Source of the DNA: CAYSZB01 sp964435475
GTDB lineage: Bacteria; Chloroflexota; Anaerolineae; Anaerolineales; Anaerolineaceae
Length of the DNA: 54,173 nucleotides
Reading direction: 5' to 3'
Assembly (NCBI GenBank): GCA_964435475.1
Contig: CAYSZB010000009.1
Location: 1 to 54,173 of the forward strand
The notes beneath the pieces are model-generated. The model saw nothing but the letters and a program-made list of their open reading frames with translations. It searched no databases and was not told where the DNA came from. A program made the position numbers and the translations under genes. This document shows positions 7,183-15,582 of the stretch, piece by piece; the first letter of the stretch is position 1; each line of letters opens with the position of its first letter.

Positions 7183-10026
7183 ATGTCAGACAAAAAATGG
7201 GTTTATATTTTTAATGAAGTAGAGCAAGCTGAAAAATATGCTGGTAGCTGGGATGGGGTACGCGGTCTCTTGGGAGGAAAGGGTGCCAATCTCGCAGAAA
7301 TGGTACGCATTGGTGTGCCGGTACCTCCTGGTTTCACGATCACAACGGAAGCCTGTAACGCCTACCAGGACAACCGATCCTTCCCGGAAGGTATGTGGGA
7401 TCAGGCCATGGCAGCGTTGGCAGTCGTCGAGAAACAAGCGGGCAAAAAATTCGGCGATCCAAAAAATCCCTTGCTGGTTTCCTGTCGTTCCGGCTCGAAA
7501 TTTTCGATGCCAGGCATGATGGACACCGTCTTAAACATAGGTTTAAATGACGAAACAGCCAGAGGAATGGTGGCATTAACCAGCAATGAGCGGTTTGTGT
7601 ATGACTCATATCGACGCCTGATCCAGATGTTTGGTTCAGTTGTACTTGATATTGAGGATGAAAAGTTCGAAGACGTTCTCAAGGAATACAAGGATATAAA
7701 AGGTTACAAGCTTGATCCAGAACTGAAAACTGAAGATCTTAAATTCCTTACCGAGCAATTTAAGAAGGTTGTAAAGGAAAATCGCGGTTTTGATTTTCCA
7801 CAGGAGCCATTGAAACAGCTTGAATTGGCTACCAAAGCAGTTTTCAATTCATGGAACTCAAAACGGGCAATTGATTATCGGAAAGCATCCAATATCTCGG
7901 ACAAGTTGGGAACTGCTGTCAATATTCAGACGATGGTCTTCGGTAATATGGGCGATGACTCGGGCACAGGTGTGGCCTTTACCCGGGATCCGCAGACTGG
8001 CGAAAATACCATGTTTGGTGATTACCTGTTGAATGCCCAGGGTGAGGATGTTGTGGCTGGTATCCGCAATACTTTGAAGATCGCCAACCTGAAAAATGAC
8101 CTTCCTGAAGCTTATAACTCATTTATGGACATCACTGCCAAGCTGGAAAAGCATTACCACGATATGCAGGATGTTGAATTTACCATTGAGCGCAAGAGAT
8201 TATGGATGCTTCAGACCCGAAATGGCAAAAGGACAGCCAAGGCAGCGATCAAGATCGCTGTGGACATGGCTAACAGCGGATTGATCAGTAAAGAAGAAGC
8301 TGTTCTGCGGGTTGAACCTGAACAGGTTGACCAAATGCTGCATCCCCAATTTGATGCTGTTGTCAAAACAAATGCAAAGAAGCAGGGTAGATTATTTGGT
8401 ACTGGAGTTAATGCCTCCCCCGGCGCTGCGGTTGGAAGGATCTATTTTGATGCCGATCTGGCTGAGAAAATGGCAAGAGAAGAAAAGCAGGATGTCATCA
8501 TGGTCCGTCCGTTCACAAAACCGGATGATGTACATGGTATGCTGGCAGCCAAAGGTATTCTGACAAGTGAAGGCGGAGCGACATCCCATGCCGCAGTGGT
8601 CGCCAGGCAATTTGGGGTTCCATGTATCGTCGGTGCTTCGATGGTTGAGATCAACATGGCTAAACGTGAAATGAAAGCCAGCGGAAGAACCATCAAAGAA
8701 GGTGAATGGTTGTCATTGGATGGAGCTTCCGGAGAGGCTTTCACTGGACAGCTGGAACTAACCGTTCCCAACGTTGAAGAACAAGTCGAATTGATGACCT
8801 TGCTCTCATGGGCTGACGACTTGTCCCGCCTGCAGGTTTGGGCAAATGCAGACTACCCGAAGGATGCACGTCGAGCACGAACATATGGTGCAAAAGGTAT
8901 TGGTCTATGCCGCACTGAGCACATGTTCTTTGAAGAATCCCGTCTGCCCTATGTACAGGAAATGATCATGAACGCAGAATTAACCCAGAACATGATCAAT
9001 TACTTGGAATCACTGGAAAACGCATTAAAGTCAGGTAGACGCGAAGGCAGAGTTTTGAATGAAGAAGATCGTGCAAAGTTGGAAGCTGAGATTGCTGTTG
9101 AGAAGAATAAGATCGCAACATCGCAAAAAGCCAAGGCATATTTCGGTGCACTTGATTTCCTGCTTCCCCAACAGCGTTCAGATTTTTACGGCTTATTTGA
9201 AGCGATGGATGGTTTGCCGGTCATTATTCGCCTGATCGACCCTCCACTGCATGAGTTCCTACCGTCCATGGAAGACCTTCTAACCGAGGTCGCCACGATG
9301 AAAGCTTTGAACAATACTGAAGGCCTTGCCGAGAAAGAATTACTGTTGGCAACTGTAACCGGATTGCATGAGTCAAACCCGATGATGGGTTTGCGGGGTA
9401 TCAGGTTGGGCATAGTCTACCCGGACATCATGAAAATGCAAGTACGGGCTATCTTTGAAGCGGCAAGTGACGCAACCCTCAAAGGTATCGTTGTGAAACC
9501 TGAGATCATGATCCCCTTGACAGGCCATGTCAACGAATTGAAACTGGTTCAGCCTACACTTGTTGATATCGCCAAGCAGGTTATGGCGGAAAAAGGCGTA
9601 CATTTCGAGTATAAATTTGGCACCATGATCGAGATCCCCCGGGCGGCAGTAGTTGCAGCCGAAATTGCCGGTGTTGCTGAGTTCTTCTCCTTTGGAACGA
9701 ATGACCTGACCCAAATGACCTTTGGTTACAGCCGTGATGATGCTGAGCGCAACTTCCTGGTGACCTATGTGGAAAAAGGAATCCTGCCGAAGAACCCATT
9801 CCAGGTGTTGGATCGTGATGGGGTTGGGCAGTTAATGAGAATGGCTGTTGAAGAAGGCCGCAAAGTGCGACCAAACCTTGAAGTTGGTATCTGTGGTGAG
9901 CATGGTGGTGATCCCAGTTCAATTGAGTTCTGCCACCTGGTTGGTAATAATTACGTAAGTTGCTCTCCGTTCCGGGTTCCATTGGCGAGGCTTGCAGCTG
10001 CCCAGGCAGCGCTTAAAAACAAATAA
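7183..10026 (+). CDS. ppdK: Pyruvate, phosphate dikinase
   Basis: It interconverts pyruvate, ATP and phosphate with PEP, AMP and pyrophosphate. Domains in order are: ATP-grasp (GGKGANLAEM, SGSKFSMPGMMDTVLNIGLN), the central phosphohistidine domain with GGATSHAAVVARQFGVPCIVG (His 469), and the PEP/pyruvate TIM barrel with TEHMFF, IRLIDPPLHEFLP and GICGEHGGDP (Cys 904). At 947 residues it is longer than the usual 870-900. A charged, helical-looking insert at about residues 602-653, in the barrel just after EMIMNAE, explains the excess. GGAG before ATG supports the start. A terminator follows. Confidence 0.96.
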   Translation: MSDKKWVYIFNEVEQAEKYAGSWDGVRGLLGGKGANLAEMVRIGVPVPPGFTITTEACNAYQDNRSFPEGMWDQAMAALAVVEKQAGKKFGDPKNPLLVSCRSGSKFSMPGMMDTVLNIGLNDETARGMVALTSNERFVYDSYRRLIQMFGSVVLDIEDEKFEDVLKEYKDIKGYKLDPELKTEDLKFLTEQFKKVVKENRGFDFPQEPLKQLELATKAVFNSWNSKRAIDYRKASNISDKLGTAVNIQTMVFGNMGDDSGTGVAFTRDPQTGENTMFGDYLLNAQGEDVVAGIRNTLKIANLKNDLPEAYNSFMDITAKLEKHYHDMQDVEFTIERKRLWMLQTRNGKRTAKAAIKIAVDMANSGLISKEEAVLRVEPEQVDQMLHPQFDAVVKTNAKKQGRLFGTGVNASPGAAVGRIYFDADLAEKMAREEKQDVIMVRPFTKPDDVHGMLAAKGILTSEGGATSHAAVVARQFGVPCIVGASMVEINMAKREMKASGRTIKEGEWLSLDGASGEAFTGQLELTVPNVEEQVELMTLLSWADDLSRLQVWANADYPKDARRARTYGAKGIGLCRTEHMFFEESRLPYVQEMIMNAELTQNMINYLESLENALKSGRREGRVLNEEDRAKLEAEIAVEKNKIATSQKAKAYFGALDFLLPQQRSDFYGLFEAMDGLPVIIRLIDPPLHEFLPSMEDLLTEVATMKALNNTEGLAEKELLLATVTGLHESNPMMGLRGIRLGIVYPDIMKMQVRAIFEAASDATLKGIVVKPEIMIPLTGHVNELKLVQPTLVDIAKQVMAEKGVHFEYKFGTMIEIPRAAVVAAEIAGVAEFFSFGTNDLTQMTFGYSRDDAERNFLVTYVEKGILPKNPFQVLDRDGVGQLMRMAVEEGRKVRPNLEVGICGEHGGDPSSIEFCHLVGNNYVSCSPFRVPLARLAAAQAALKNK

Positions 10027-10045
10027 CCCATAATCGGTTTGTTTG

Positions 10046-10086
10046 ATCAGGGTTTTGGATGGAATTACTTCATTCAAAACCCTGAT
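10046..10086 (+). terminator. Hairpin terminator after ppdK
   Basis: The 12-base arm ATCAGGGTTTTG (10046-10057) pairs perfectly with CAAAACCCTGAT (10075-10086) around a 17-base loop, 20 bases after the ppdK stop. The T run after it is modest (TTGTCTATAT). Confidence 0.7.
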
Positions 10087-10093
10087 TTGTCTA

Positions 10094-10099
10094 TATAAT
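10094..10099 (+). promoter_or_regulatory. -10 box of the 10106 membrane protein, leaderless arrangement
   Basis: A consensus TATAAT ends at 10099, which puts the expected start of transcription at 10106, the A of the ATG. No convincing -35 box is visible, since the region 17 bases upstream is the arm of the ppdK terminator. No properly spaced Shine-Dalgarno precedes the ATG. Confidence 0.5.
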
Positions 10100-10105
10100 T
10101 AGGCG

Positions 10106-10909
10106 ATGATCAGATTTGAGAAGTTCAAGGTAGGTATATTGATCAGTTTGGCAATGGGGGTGGTATTTTCCTTGACCAGTCAATTGATCAACCGAATAGT
10201 CCTTATTGATGTGCCTTTTTATCTCAGTTTTGATAAACCATTCCTGGCGATTGTTGTCATTATTGTCCTGATCAGCATGTGGGGTGGGTTGACAATATTT
10301 CCTGAATCACTGAGCTTAAACTTGTTAGTTGGGAGCCTTACAGGCGGTGTTGGATTTACCGTGATCAGTTTGATTTTTGACCAGCAGAGTTATACTTTCA
10401 TAACTGGCCTGGCAAAATTTCTTTTAACTTTTCTTCCAGCTGCATTGATCTTCCTGGGTATGAGTTATGTATTGGTCTGGTCAGTCAGACTAATGATGCG
10501 AGACTACTTTGTTGTAGACCGATTGACGCTTAGTAGATTATTCCCTTTGTTTATTGCACTATTCTTAGCTGCACTGATCGGTTTTTCATTTATTAAATCT
10601 TCTGAATCCAGGAGGGATATGCGATTGGTTCATGCCTATCTCCAGGAAGCGAAAACGAGTCGGAGTAGCAATGAAATGCCTGGTGCAGTCAAGGATGTCA
10701 ATATGTACATTCGGCATGCCAAAGTGCCTTATACCCTGGAGGCATCCAACAACACGGATTTGTTTACCGGGGAAGCACCGCAGGGTACCAGGGAACGAAG
10801 CAAAGGGATTATCATAGCCAGGTTTGAGGATGGATTTCGACTAACCTGTTTGACCTTAGATGAATCGACCGAAGTATTTTGTGAAGAATACTCAATTATT
10901 CAACCTTAG
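10106..10909 (+). CDS. Membrane protein of unknown function
   Basis: I do not recognise this 267-residue protein. Residues 1 to about 165 hold roughly five hydrophobic segments (for example KVGILISLAMGVVFSLTS, LAIVVIIVLISMWGG, FLLTFLPAALIFLGMSYVLV, LFPLFIALFLAALIGFSF). The last 100 residues are a soluble tail with no recognised motif. It stands alone between ppdK and the convergent slt gene, only 16 bases from the end of slt. A weak hairpin followed by seven T at 10919-10925 may end its transcript. Its ATG appears to be the transcription start. Confidence 0.6.
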   Translation: MIRFEKFKVGILISLAMGVVFSLTSQLINRIVLIDVPFYLSFDKPFLAIVVIIVLISMWGGLTIFPESLSLNLLVGSLTGGVGFTVISLIFDQQSYTFITGLAKFLLTFLPAALIFLGMSYVLVWSVRLMMRDYFVVDRLTLSRLFPLFIALFLAALIGFSFIKSSESRRDMRLVHAYLQEAKTSRSSNEMPGAVKDVNMYIRHAKVPYTLEASNNTDLFTGEAPQGTRERSKGIIIARFEDGFRLTCLTLDESTEVFCEEYSIIQP

Positions 10910-10925
10910 GGTAATTGTTGTTTTT

Positions 10926-13409
10926 TTAATTTCCATATAGTTGAGCATAAACCGAGTGAATTTCAGTTATCTTTCGCACATAACTGCGTGTCTCAAGAAA
11001 TCTAACACTGCCAAGGAATAAGTCGGGGTCATCCCCGCTGATCTCTTTCCAGGCAAGCGCATTTCCTGGTCCGCTATTGTATGCTACAGCAGAAGCGTAG
11101 AGGTCACCGTCAAACAAGTATATCTGGCGTGCAAGGTAATTTGTTCCCAATCTGAGATTAATATAAGGCACAGACAGATCTGAAATCTGAAAATCCGCTG
11201 GCCAATTGGTCTCGGATGCAATTTGTGACCCTGTAGCTGGCATTATTTGCATTAACCCTTTTGCCCCTGCTGCTGATGTAACAAAACCGTCGAAGTGGCT
11301 TTCCTGGTAGATCAAGCTATAGAGAAAAAGCAGTGGCACATCATATTGCGCTGCAAATTCTTCAATCCATGGAAGGTAGTAAAGACCAAAAATGATATGG
11401 CTAAAATAACTAGGATATTTTTCAATATCTGCTGTGTTAATTGCCATGTTCCCGATGATCGTTCTTGCAGATTCAATAGCAGAACGATAAAAACCCAGAT
11501 CTAAATATATACTTATCAGGTTGAACAAAGCCGCCGGGTCATTGTTATAATCTGCTCTCATCGATTCAAACTCAGTTTTTGCCAGAGAATATTTGCCCAA
11601 TGACCAGAATTCCTGTCCCCTGATAATGCGCTCATCGGTAATCACATGAGGAATCTTTCCAAGCTCAATGTCCAAAGGGAGATCAAAGGAATTGATCAAC
11701 CATTCACCCGCTTCTTGTTTTTCGGTTTCAAGGTTGTATGAGAGATTCAGCAATTCGCTCTTCTCAAAAGGTTGACGGTTTTCCAGCAATTCCCTGGCTC
11801 TCAACCCATAGTAACCAAATGGATCAGTCTGAACAGCCTTGCGCCAAACATCATTTGCTTCGATAAATTTTTCCTGTGCATTGTAGATTTTTCCTATCCA
11901 AAGATAAGCCGCAGCTGTCTCGAGTGGATCAAGGCTTAAAACTAATCCTTTGTTAAAGGCTAATAATGCGTTATCAAGATCGTTTAGGCGGTAATAGGTT
12001 ATTCCTGCAAATAGCAGTGCCTGGAAGGTCTCATTTGTGCTTGGATACTCGATTCCCAACCTGGACCAGGTCTCGGCCGCTTGAGGTAATTCTCCTGCTA
12101 TCTCGAAATACCTCCCTGCTGAGAATAGAACCCTGGAAGCATATGGAGAATCAGGTTCATCTGCCACATATTCTTTCGAAGTTAAGGCTGCCGAGGATGG
12201 ATCGTCCATGTAAGCTGATTGTGTATAAGCGATATCTTCCCAGGCGTCAACCACATACTGGTGATTTGGATATTCACCGATCAGTTGTTTCCAAAGGGCA
12301 ATGGCTTGGTTATCTTCCTGGGTGCCGTTTTCTTTATTCGCATCCAATCTCGGTGAACTGCCAAAAGGTGCATTCTGTACTCCCAGGGCTCGTACCGCTA
12401 AAGCCTTAAAATATATTGCTGATGGAATGTCGGCATTAGGTTGAGCCATGTAGCGGTCATATGCTTCTATCGCCAGATTGTATTGACCAATGTTTGCATT
12501 GATCTTGCCACGTTGCAATTCGTCAACTTCCTGACTATTATTCACCAACTCTGCCAGTGCAGAAAATGCATCATAGGTCTGGGGAAAGTTGTTGACTGCA
12601 TCCTGATATCTCTCGTAAGCCAGTCCAGTTTCGCCCTTTAAAATAAACAACCTGCCCATTGAAATATCCATTTGGGCTTTTGTGTAATCACTGTTGGATT
12701 CAAAGTAGATGTTTTCGTAAAGACTCAAAGCAGTCTCAAGATCACCCAGGTTTGAGTATGTGTTTGCAATTTTTATCGCAATTGATTCCCCATCGTTTAC
12801 CTTTGGTGCAATATAGGCAGATTTATATGCATCAAGAGCCTGCGAGTATTCTCCCCTCAGATAATAAATATCGCCCATGCTTTCGTAGACATAAGAATCA
12901 ATAATGCCCGGTCGGATTGTCAGATAGGTATTGTAGTAACTTATCGCCTCATCGTAGCGTTCGAGAGATTGGTACGTTTCAGCAAGAATTAGATTCGCCC
13001 TCATGGCGGGTAATTCATCAGGAAAATTATTCAAAAGATCTCTTATGTTTATTAAAACAAGAGGATAATTCTCCGTTTTTTGGTTCGTGAGACAGATGCC
13101 AAAAAGTGCTGCTGCTTTCTCAGATGAGTTGCTTGCTGTATCGTAGGCTTTGGTGTACAAATCCAAAGCTCTATCATAATCAGCAAATGCCAGTGCCTCA
13201 TCCGCATCTTTGATACGGACTTCCTCATTAACCTTAATCTCTAGAGTTGGTATAACTGCAACCTCAGAAGGGGTTGGCAGTGGTGTACTTGTAATAAGTG
13301 ACGCTTCAGTAATTTCTTCAACTTTAGGGGTTTGTAGGACACATGATGAGAGTAGACTTAAGATCAACAGGATATAGATAATTGTGAAGCCCTTCAGATG
13401 ATTTTTCAT
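10926..13409 (-). CDS. TPR-containing soluble lytic murein transglycosylase, lipoprotein
   Basis: Lytic transglycosylases cleave the MurNAc-GlcNAc bond of peptidoglycan to form 1,6-anhydro products. The 827-residue protein has a lipoprotein signal (YILLILSLLSSC) and a threonine/proline-rich linker. About 550 residues of TPR-like helical repeats follow, then a C-terminal Slt domain (about 685-827). This carries the catalytic Glu 703 in YQESHFD, then GLMQIMPATG and AVAYNSGPGNA. It should act at the outer face of the membrane. The layout resembles Slt70, with a longer helical superhelix. The mRNA probably begins at the start codon. Confidence 0.9.
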   Translation of the reverse strand: MKNHLKGFTIIYILLILSLLSSCVLQTPKVEEITEASLITSTPLPTPSEVAVIPTLEIKVNEEVRIKDADEALAFADYDRALDLYTKAYDTASNSSEKAAALFGICLTNQKTENYPLVLINIRDLLNNFPDELPAMRANLILAETYQSLERYDEAISYYNTYLTIRPGIIDSYVYESMGDIYYLRGEYSQALDAYKSAYIAPKVNDGESIAIKIANTYSNLGDLETALSLYENIYFESNSDYTKAQMDISMGRLFILKGETGLAYERYQDAVNNFPQTYDAFSALAELVNNSQEVDELQRGKINANIGQYNLAIEAYDRYMAQPNADIPSAIYFKALAVRALGVQNAPFGSSPRLDANKENGTQEDNQAIALWKQLIGEYPNHQYVVDAWEDIAYTQSAYMDDPSSAALTSKEYVADEPDSPYASRVLFSAGRYFEIAGELPQAAETWSRLGIEYPSTNETFQALLFAGITYYRLNDLDNALLAFNKGLVLSLDPLETAAAYLWIGKIYNAQEKFIEANDVWRKAVQTDPFGYYGLRARELLENRQPFEKSELLNLSYNLETEKQEAGEWLINSFDLPLDIELGKIPHVITDERIIRGQEFWSLGKYSLAKTEFESMRADYNNDPAALFNLISIYLDLGFYRSAIESARTIIGNMAINTADIEKYPSYFSHIIFGLYYLPWIEEFAAQYDVPLLFLYSLIYQESHFDGFVTSAAGAKGLMQIMPATGSQIASETNWPADFQISDLSVPYINLRLGTNYLARQIYLFDGDLYASAVAYNSGPGNALAWKEISGDDPDLFLGSVRFLETRSYVRKITEIHSVYAQLYGN

Positions 13410-13415
13410 TTAGTC

Positions 13416-13444
13416 TTTATAATTTAGGAACGGTAACCTGTCAA
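13416..13444 (-). promoter_or_regulatory. Promoter of the lytic transglycosylase gene
   Basis: On the minus strand TTGACA (13439-13444) and TATAAA (13416-13421) are 17 bases apart. The predicted start of transcription is 13409, exactly the A of the ATG, so the message would be leaderless. No Shine-Dalgarno is present. Confidence 0.75.
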
Positions 13445-13448
13445 TGTT

Positions 13449-13477
13449 TTGACATTACCTTTGAAGCATGATAAACT
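13449..13477 (+). promoter_or_regulatory. Promoter of the mtnA-adoK-ahcY operon
   Basis: TTGACA (13449-13454) is followed after 17 bases by TAAACT (13472-13477), which predicts a start near 13484. The -35 box lies four bases from that of the divergent slt promoter, and the two form the inverted repeat TGTCAA-N4-TTGACA (13439-13454). Confidence 0.7.
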
Positions 13478-13496
13478 ATTATCGTAAAATTGTGTG

Positions 13497-13518
13497 GACG
13501 CCCCGTTGGGCGTCTTTT
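13497..13518 (+). terminator. Terminator-like hairpin in the mtnA leader
   Basis: GACGCCC (13497-13503) pairs with GGGCGTC (13508-13514) around a four-base loop and is followed by TTTT. It starts about 13 bases after the predicted transcription start and lies just before the mtnA Shine-Dalgarno. It could be an attenuator or only a stabilising 5' hairpin. Confidence 0.5.
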
Positions 13519-13531
13519 GTTGGGAGTGTGG

Positions 13532-14578
13532 ATGAGAACAATTTTTTGGGATGACAAGGCTGATCAATTAAAGATGGTCGATCAACGCTGCCTTCCTGAG
13601 CAATTCCTGATCAGGTCCTTTGATAATCATAGTGCTGTAGCCAATGCAATTAGCGATATGACAGTGCGCGGCGCACCGGCAATTGGTGTTGCAGCAGCAT
13701 ATGGATTGGCCTTGGCTGGAAAGAATTCTACAAAAACTGAACCTGAATCCTTTAAAAAAGACTTACACTTGGCAGGCGAAGAAATTTCAAAGGCCCGACC
13801 TACTGCGGTCAACCTTACCTGGGCGGTCAATCGCGTGTTATCAGTTTTGGATCAATATAATGGAGATGTTGTTGAACTTAAGCGCATGCTGCTAGAACAA
13901 GCCAACCTGATGGCTGAAGAGGATGTTGAGACAAACAAGAAGATGGCTGCTTTTGGTGCCGAGCTTATCAACGATGGAGATCATATTGTTCATCACTGTA
14001 ATACAGGGGCTTTGGCAGTGGTCGATTGGGGAACGGCTCTTGGAGTGATCCGTACAGCTTTTGAGCAGGGCAAAAGGATCCATGTTTTTGTTGATGAGAC
14101 CCGCCCCAGGTTGCAGGGCGCCAGGCTGACGGCCTGGGAGTTAAGTCAATACGGCATCCCTTACGACATAATTTCTGATGGCGCTTCGGGTTATTTGATG
14201 CGGACCGGGCAGGTCCATAAAGTTCTGTTTGGTGCCGATCGGGTGGCTAGTAACGGCGATGTGGCAAACAAGATAGGCACTTACATGCTGGCATTGGCTG
14301 CACATGATAATGGCATCCCGGCATATTCCGTGTTCCCAACATCAACGATAGACCAAAGCCTGCAATCAGGCGACCAGATTGAGATCGAGGAACGTGATCA
14401 AAGTGAAGTATTGGACATCCAGATCCATAACCAGCAGGTAACTCCACTTGGTGCCAGTGCGCGAAATCCAGCTTTTGACATTACTCCAAACCGCCTGATC
14501 TGTGCGCTGATCACTGAAAAAGGGATCGTGAATCCACCATTTTTTAGGAATATTCCCCTGATGATGGATCAGAAATGA
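13532..14578 (+). CDS. mtnA: S-methyl-5-thioribose-1-phosphate isomerase
   Basis: MtnA isomerises methylthioribose-1-phosphate to methylthioribulose-1-phosphate in methionine salvage. The 348-residue protein has the family hallmarks: DMTVRGAPAIGVAAAYG, then HCNTGALA with the catalytic Cys, ETRPRLQGARLTAWEL, and GADRVASNGDVANKIGTY with the catalytic Asp. An upstream GTG at 13490 is in frame but lies in the leader next to the hairpin. ATG 13532 has GGGAG five bases upstream and gives the usual N-terminus MRTIFWDD. It is the first gene of a three-gene operon with adenosine kinase and adenosylhomocysteinase. Confidence 0.95.
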   Translation: MRTIFWDDKADQLKMVDQRCLPEQFLIRSFDNHSAVANAISDMTVRGAPAIGVAAAYGLALAGKNSTKTEPESFKKDLHLAGEEISKARPTAVNLTWAVNRVLSVLDQYNGDVVELKRMLLEQANLMAEEDVETNKKMAAFGAELINDGDHIVHHCNTGALAVVDWGTALGVIRTAFEQGKRIHVFVDETRPRLQGARLTAWELSQYGIPYDIISDGASGYLMRTGQVHKVLFGADRVASNGDVANKIGTYMLALAAHDNGIPAYSVFPTSTIDQSLQSGDQIEIEERDQSEVLDIQIHNQQVTPLGASARNPAFDITPNRLICALITEKGIVNPPFFRNIPLMMDQK

Positions 14579-14586
14579 GGGAAAAG

Positions 14587-15546
14587 ATGACAATTGCATT
14601 GACCGGATCCACTGCTTTTGATTACCTGATGAAATTCCCAGGGTATTTTAAGGATCACATACTGCCTGAGCACCTGGAAAAGATCAGCCTGTCGTTCCTG
14701 GTTGATGATATGGTCAAACAGCGTGGTGGGGTGGCAGCAAATATTGCTTACAACCTGGCTATGCTGGGTGCGAAGCCCTTTTTGATCTCCAATGCAGGAC
14801 AGGATTTTTCTGAGTACCGCCAGGCACTGGAGGCTATGGGAATTGATACATCAGGTGTGGAGATAAGCAAAGAGAAGTTCACAGCTTCTTTCTTTGCCAA
14901 CACAGATCTCTCAAATGCCCAGATTGCCAGTTTTTATGCTGGCGCGATGGCAGAGGCAGCAAATGTCTCTCTTTTAACAAAGGGACTTACATCACAGGAT
15001 ATGGTTGTTATCTCACCCAATGATCCCTTAGCCATGGTGAAATACTGCCATGAGTGTGCCCAAATGGGGGTACCGTTCATTTTTGATCCCGGGCAGCAGA
15101 TTATCCGGATGAGCAAAGAGGACTTGGTTTTTGGGGTCACACATGCGTATGCACTTTTTGTTAATGATTATGAGTTCCAACTTCTGATAAAACATACCGG
15201 ACTATCAGAGAGCGAACTTTACTCCTATCCAAGGTTTACAGTGATCACACTTGGTGCGCGAGGATCAGTTATACATATGCAGAATGTGCAAACTTATGAA
15301 ATCCCGGTTGTAAAGCCGGTGAGGATTAAGGACCCCACTGGTGTGGGAGATGCTTTTAGAGGTGGATTTCTTAGGGGATACCTGGAGAACTTTGATTTAG
15401 GGATTTGTGGCAGGATGGGTTCGCTGGCAGCAGCATATTGCCTTGAACAAAGTGGTACCCAAAATCATTTTTATACCAGGCAGGAATTTGTTAACCGATA
15501 TCACGAAATATTTCAAGATGATGTTTTACTTGACTCGATAATTTAG
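14587..15546 (+). CDS. adoK: Adenosine kinase, mycobacterial (PfkB/ribokinase) type
   Basis: This is a 319-residue PfkB-family kinase. Its N-terminus (MTIALTGSTAFDYLMKFPG, then LPEHLEKISLSFLVDDM and RGGVAANIAYNLAMLGA) closely follows, from memory, the mycobacterial adenosine kinase. The C-terminal signature DPTGVGDAFRGGF supplies the catalytic Asp and anion hole. It would turn adenosine into AMP. Position supports this: the next gene, ahcY, releases adenosine. ATG 14587 is preferred over 14575 because AGGG lies just upstream and the protein then starts at MTIALTGS. A different nucleoside or sugar substrate is possible but less likely. Confidence 0.85.
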   Translation: MTIALTGSTAFDYLMKFPGYFKDHILPEHLEKISLSFLVDDMVKQRGGVAANIAYNLAMLGAKPFLISNAGQDFSEYRQALEAMGIDTSGVEISKEKFTASFFANTDLSNAQIASFYAGAMAEAANVSLLTKGLTSQDMVVISPNDPLAMVKYCHECAQMGVPFIFDPGQQIIRMSKEDLVFGVTHAYALFVNDYEFQLLIKHTGLSESELYSYPRFTVITLGARGSVIHMQNVQTYEIPVVKPVRIKDPTGVGDAFRGGFLRGYLENFDLGICGRMGSLAAAYCLEQSGTQNHFYTRQEFVNRYHEIFQDDVLLDSII

Positions 15547-15582
15547 AAAATCAACAATTAGATCAATATTTGGAGGAAGTTT

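Noticed and set aside
9581..9982. Minus-strand 133-residue frame within ppdK
   Set aside because: It is the reverse of conserved PPDK coding sequence, rich in His, Gln and Pro as shadow frames are, with no supporting start signal.
13490..13531. GTG start giving MtnA a 14-residue extension
   Set aside because: It lies in the leader beside the hairpin and has no Shine-Dalgarno. ATG 13532 has GGGAG at the right distance and the family's normal N-terminus.
13484..13531. SAM or SAH riboswitch before the mtnA operon
   Set aside because: The leader is under 50 bases, with a single hairpin. Known SAM and SAH riboswitches need more structure, and no conserved core is visible. The 36 bases before ahcY are also too short.
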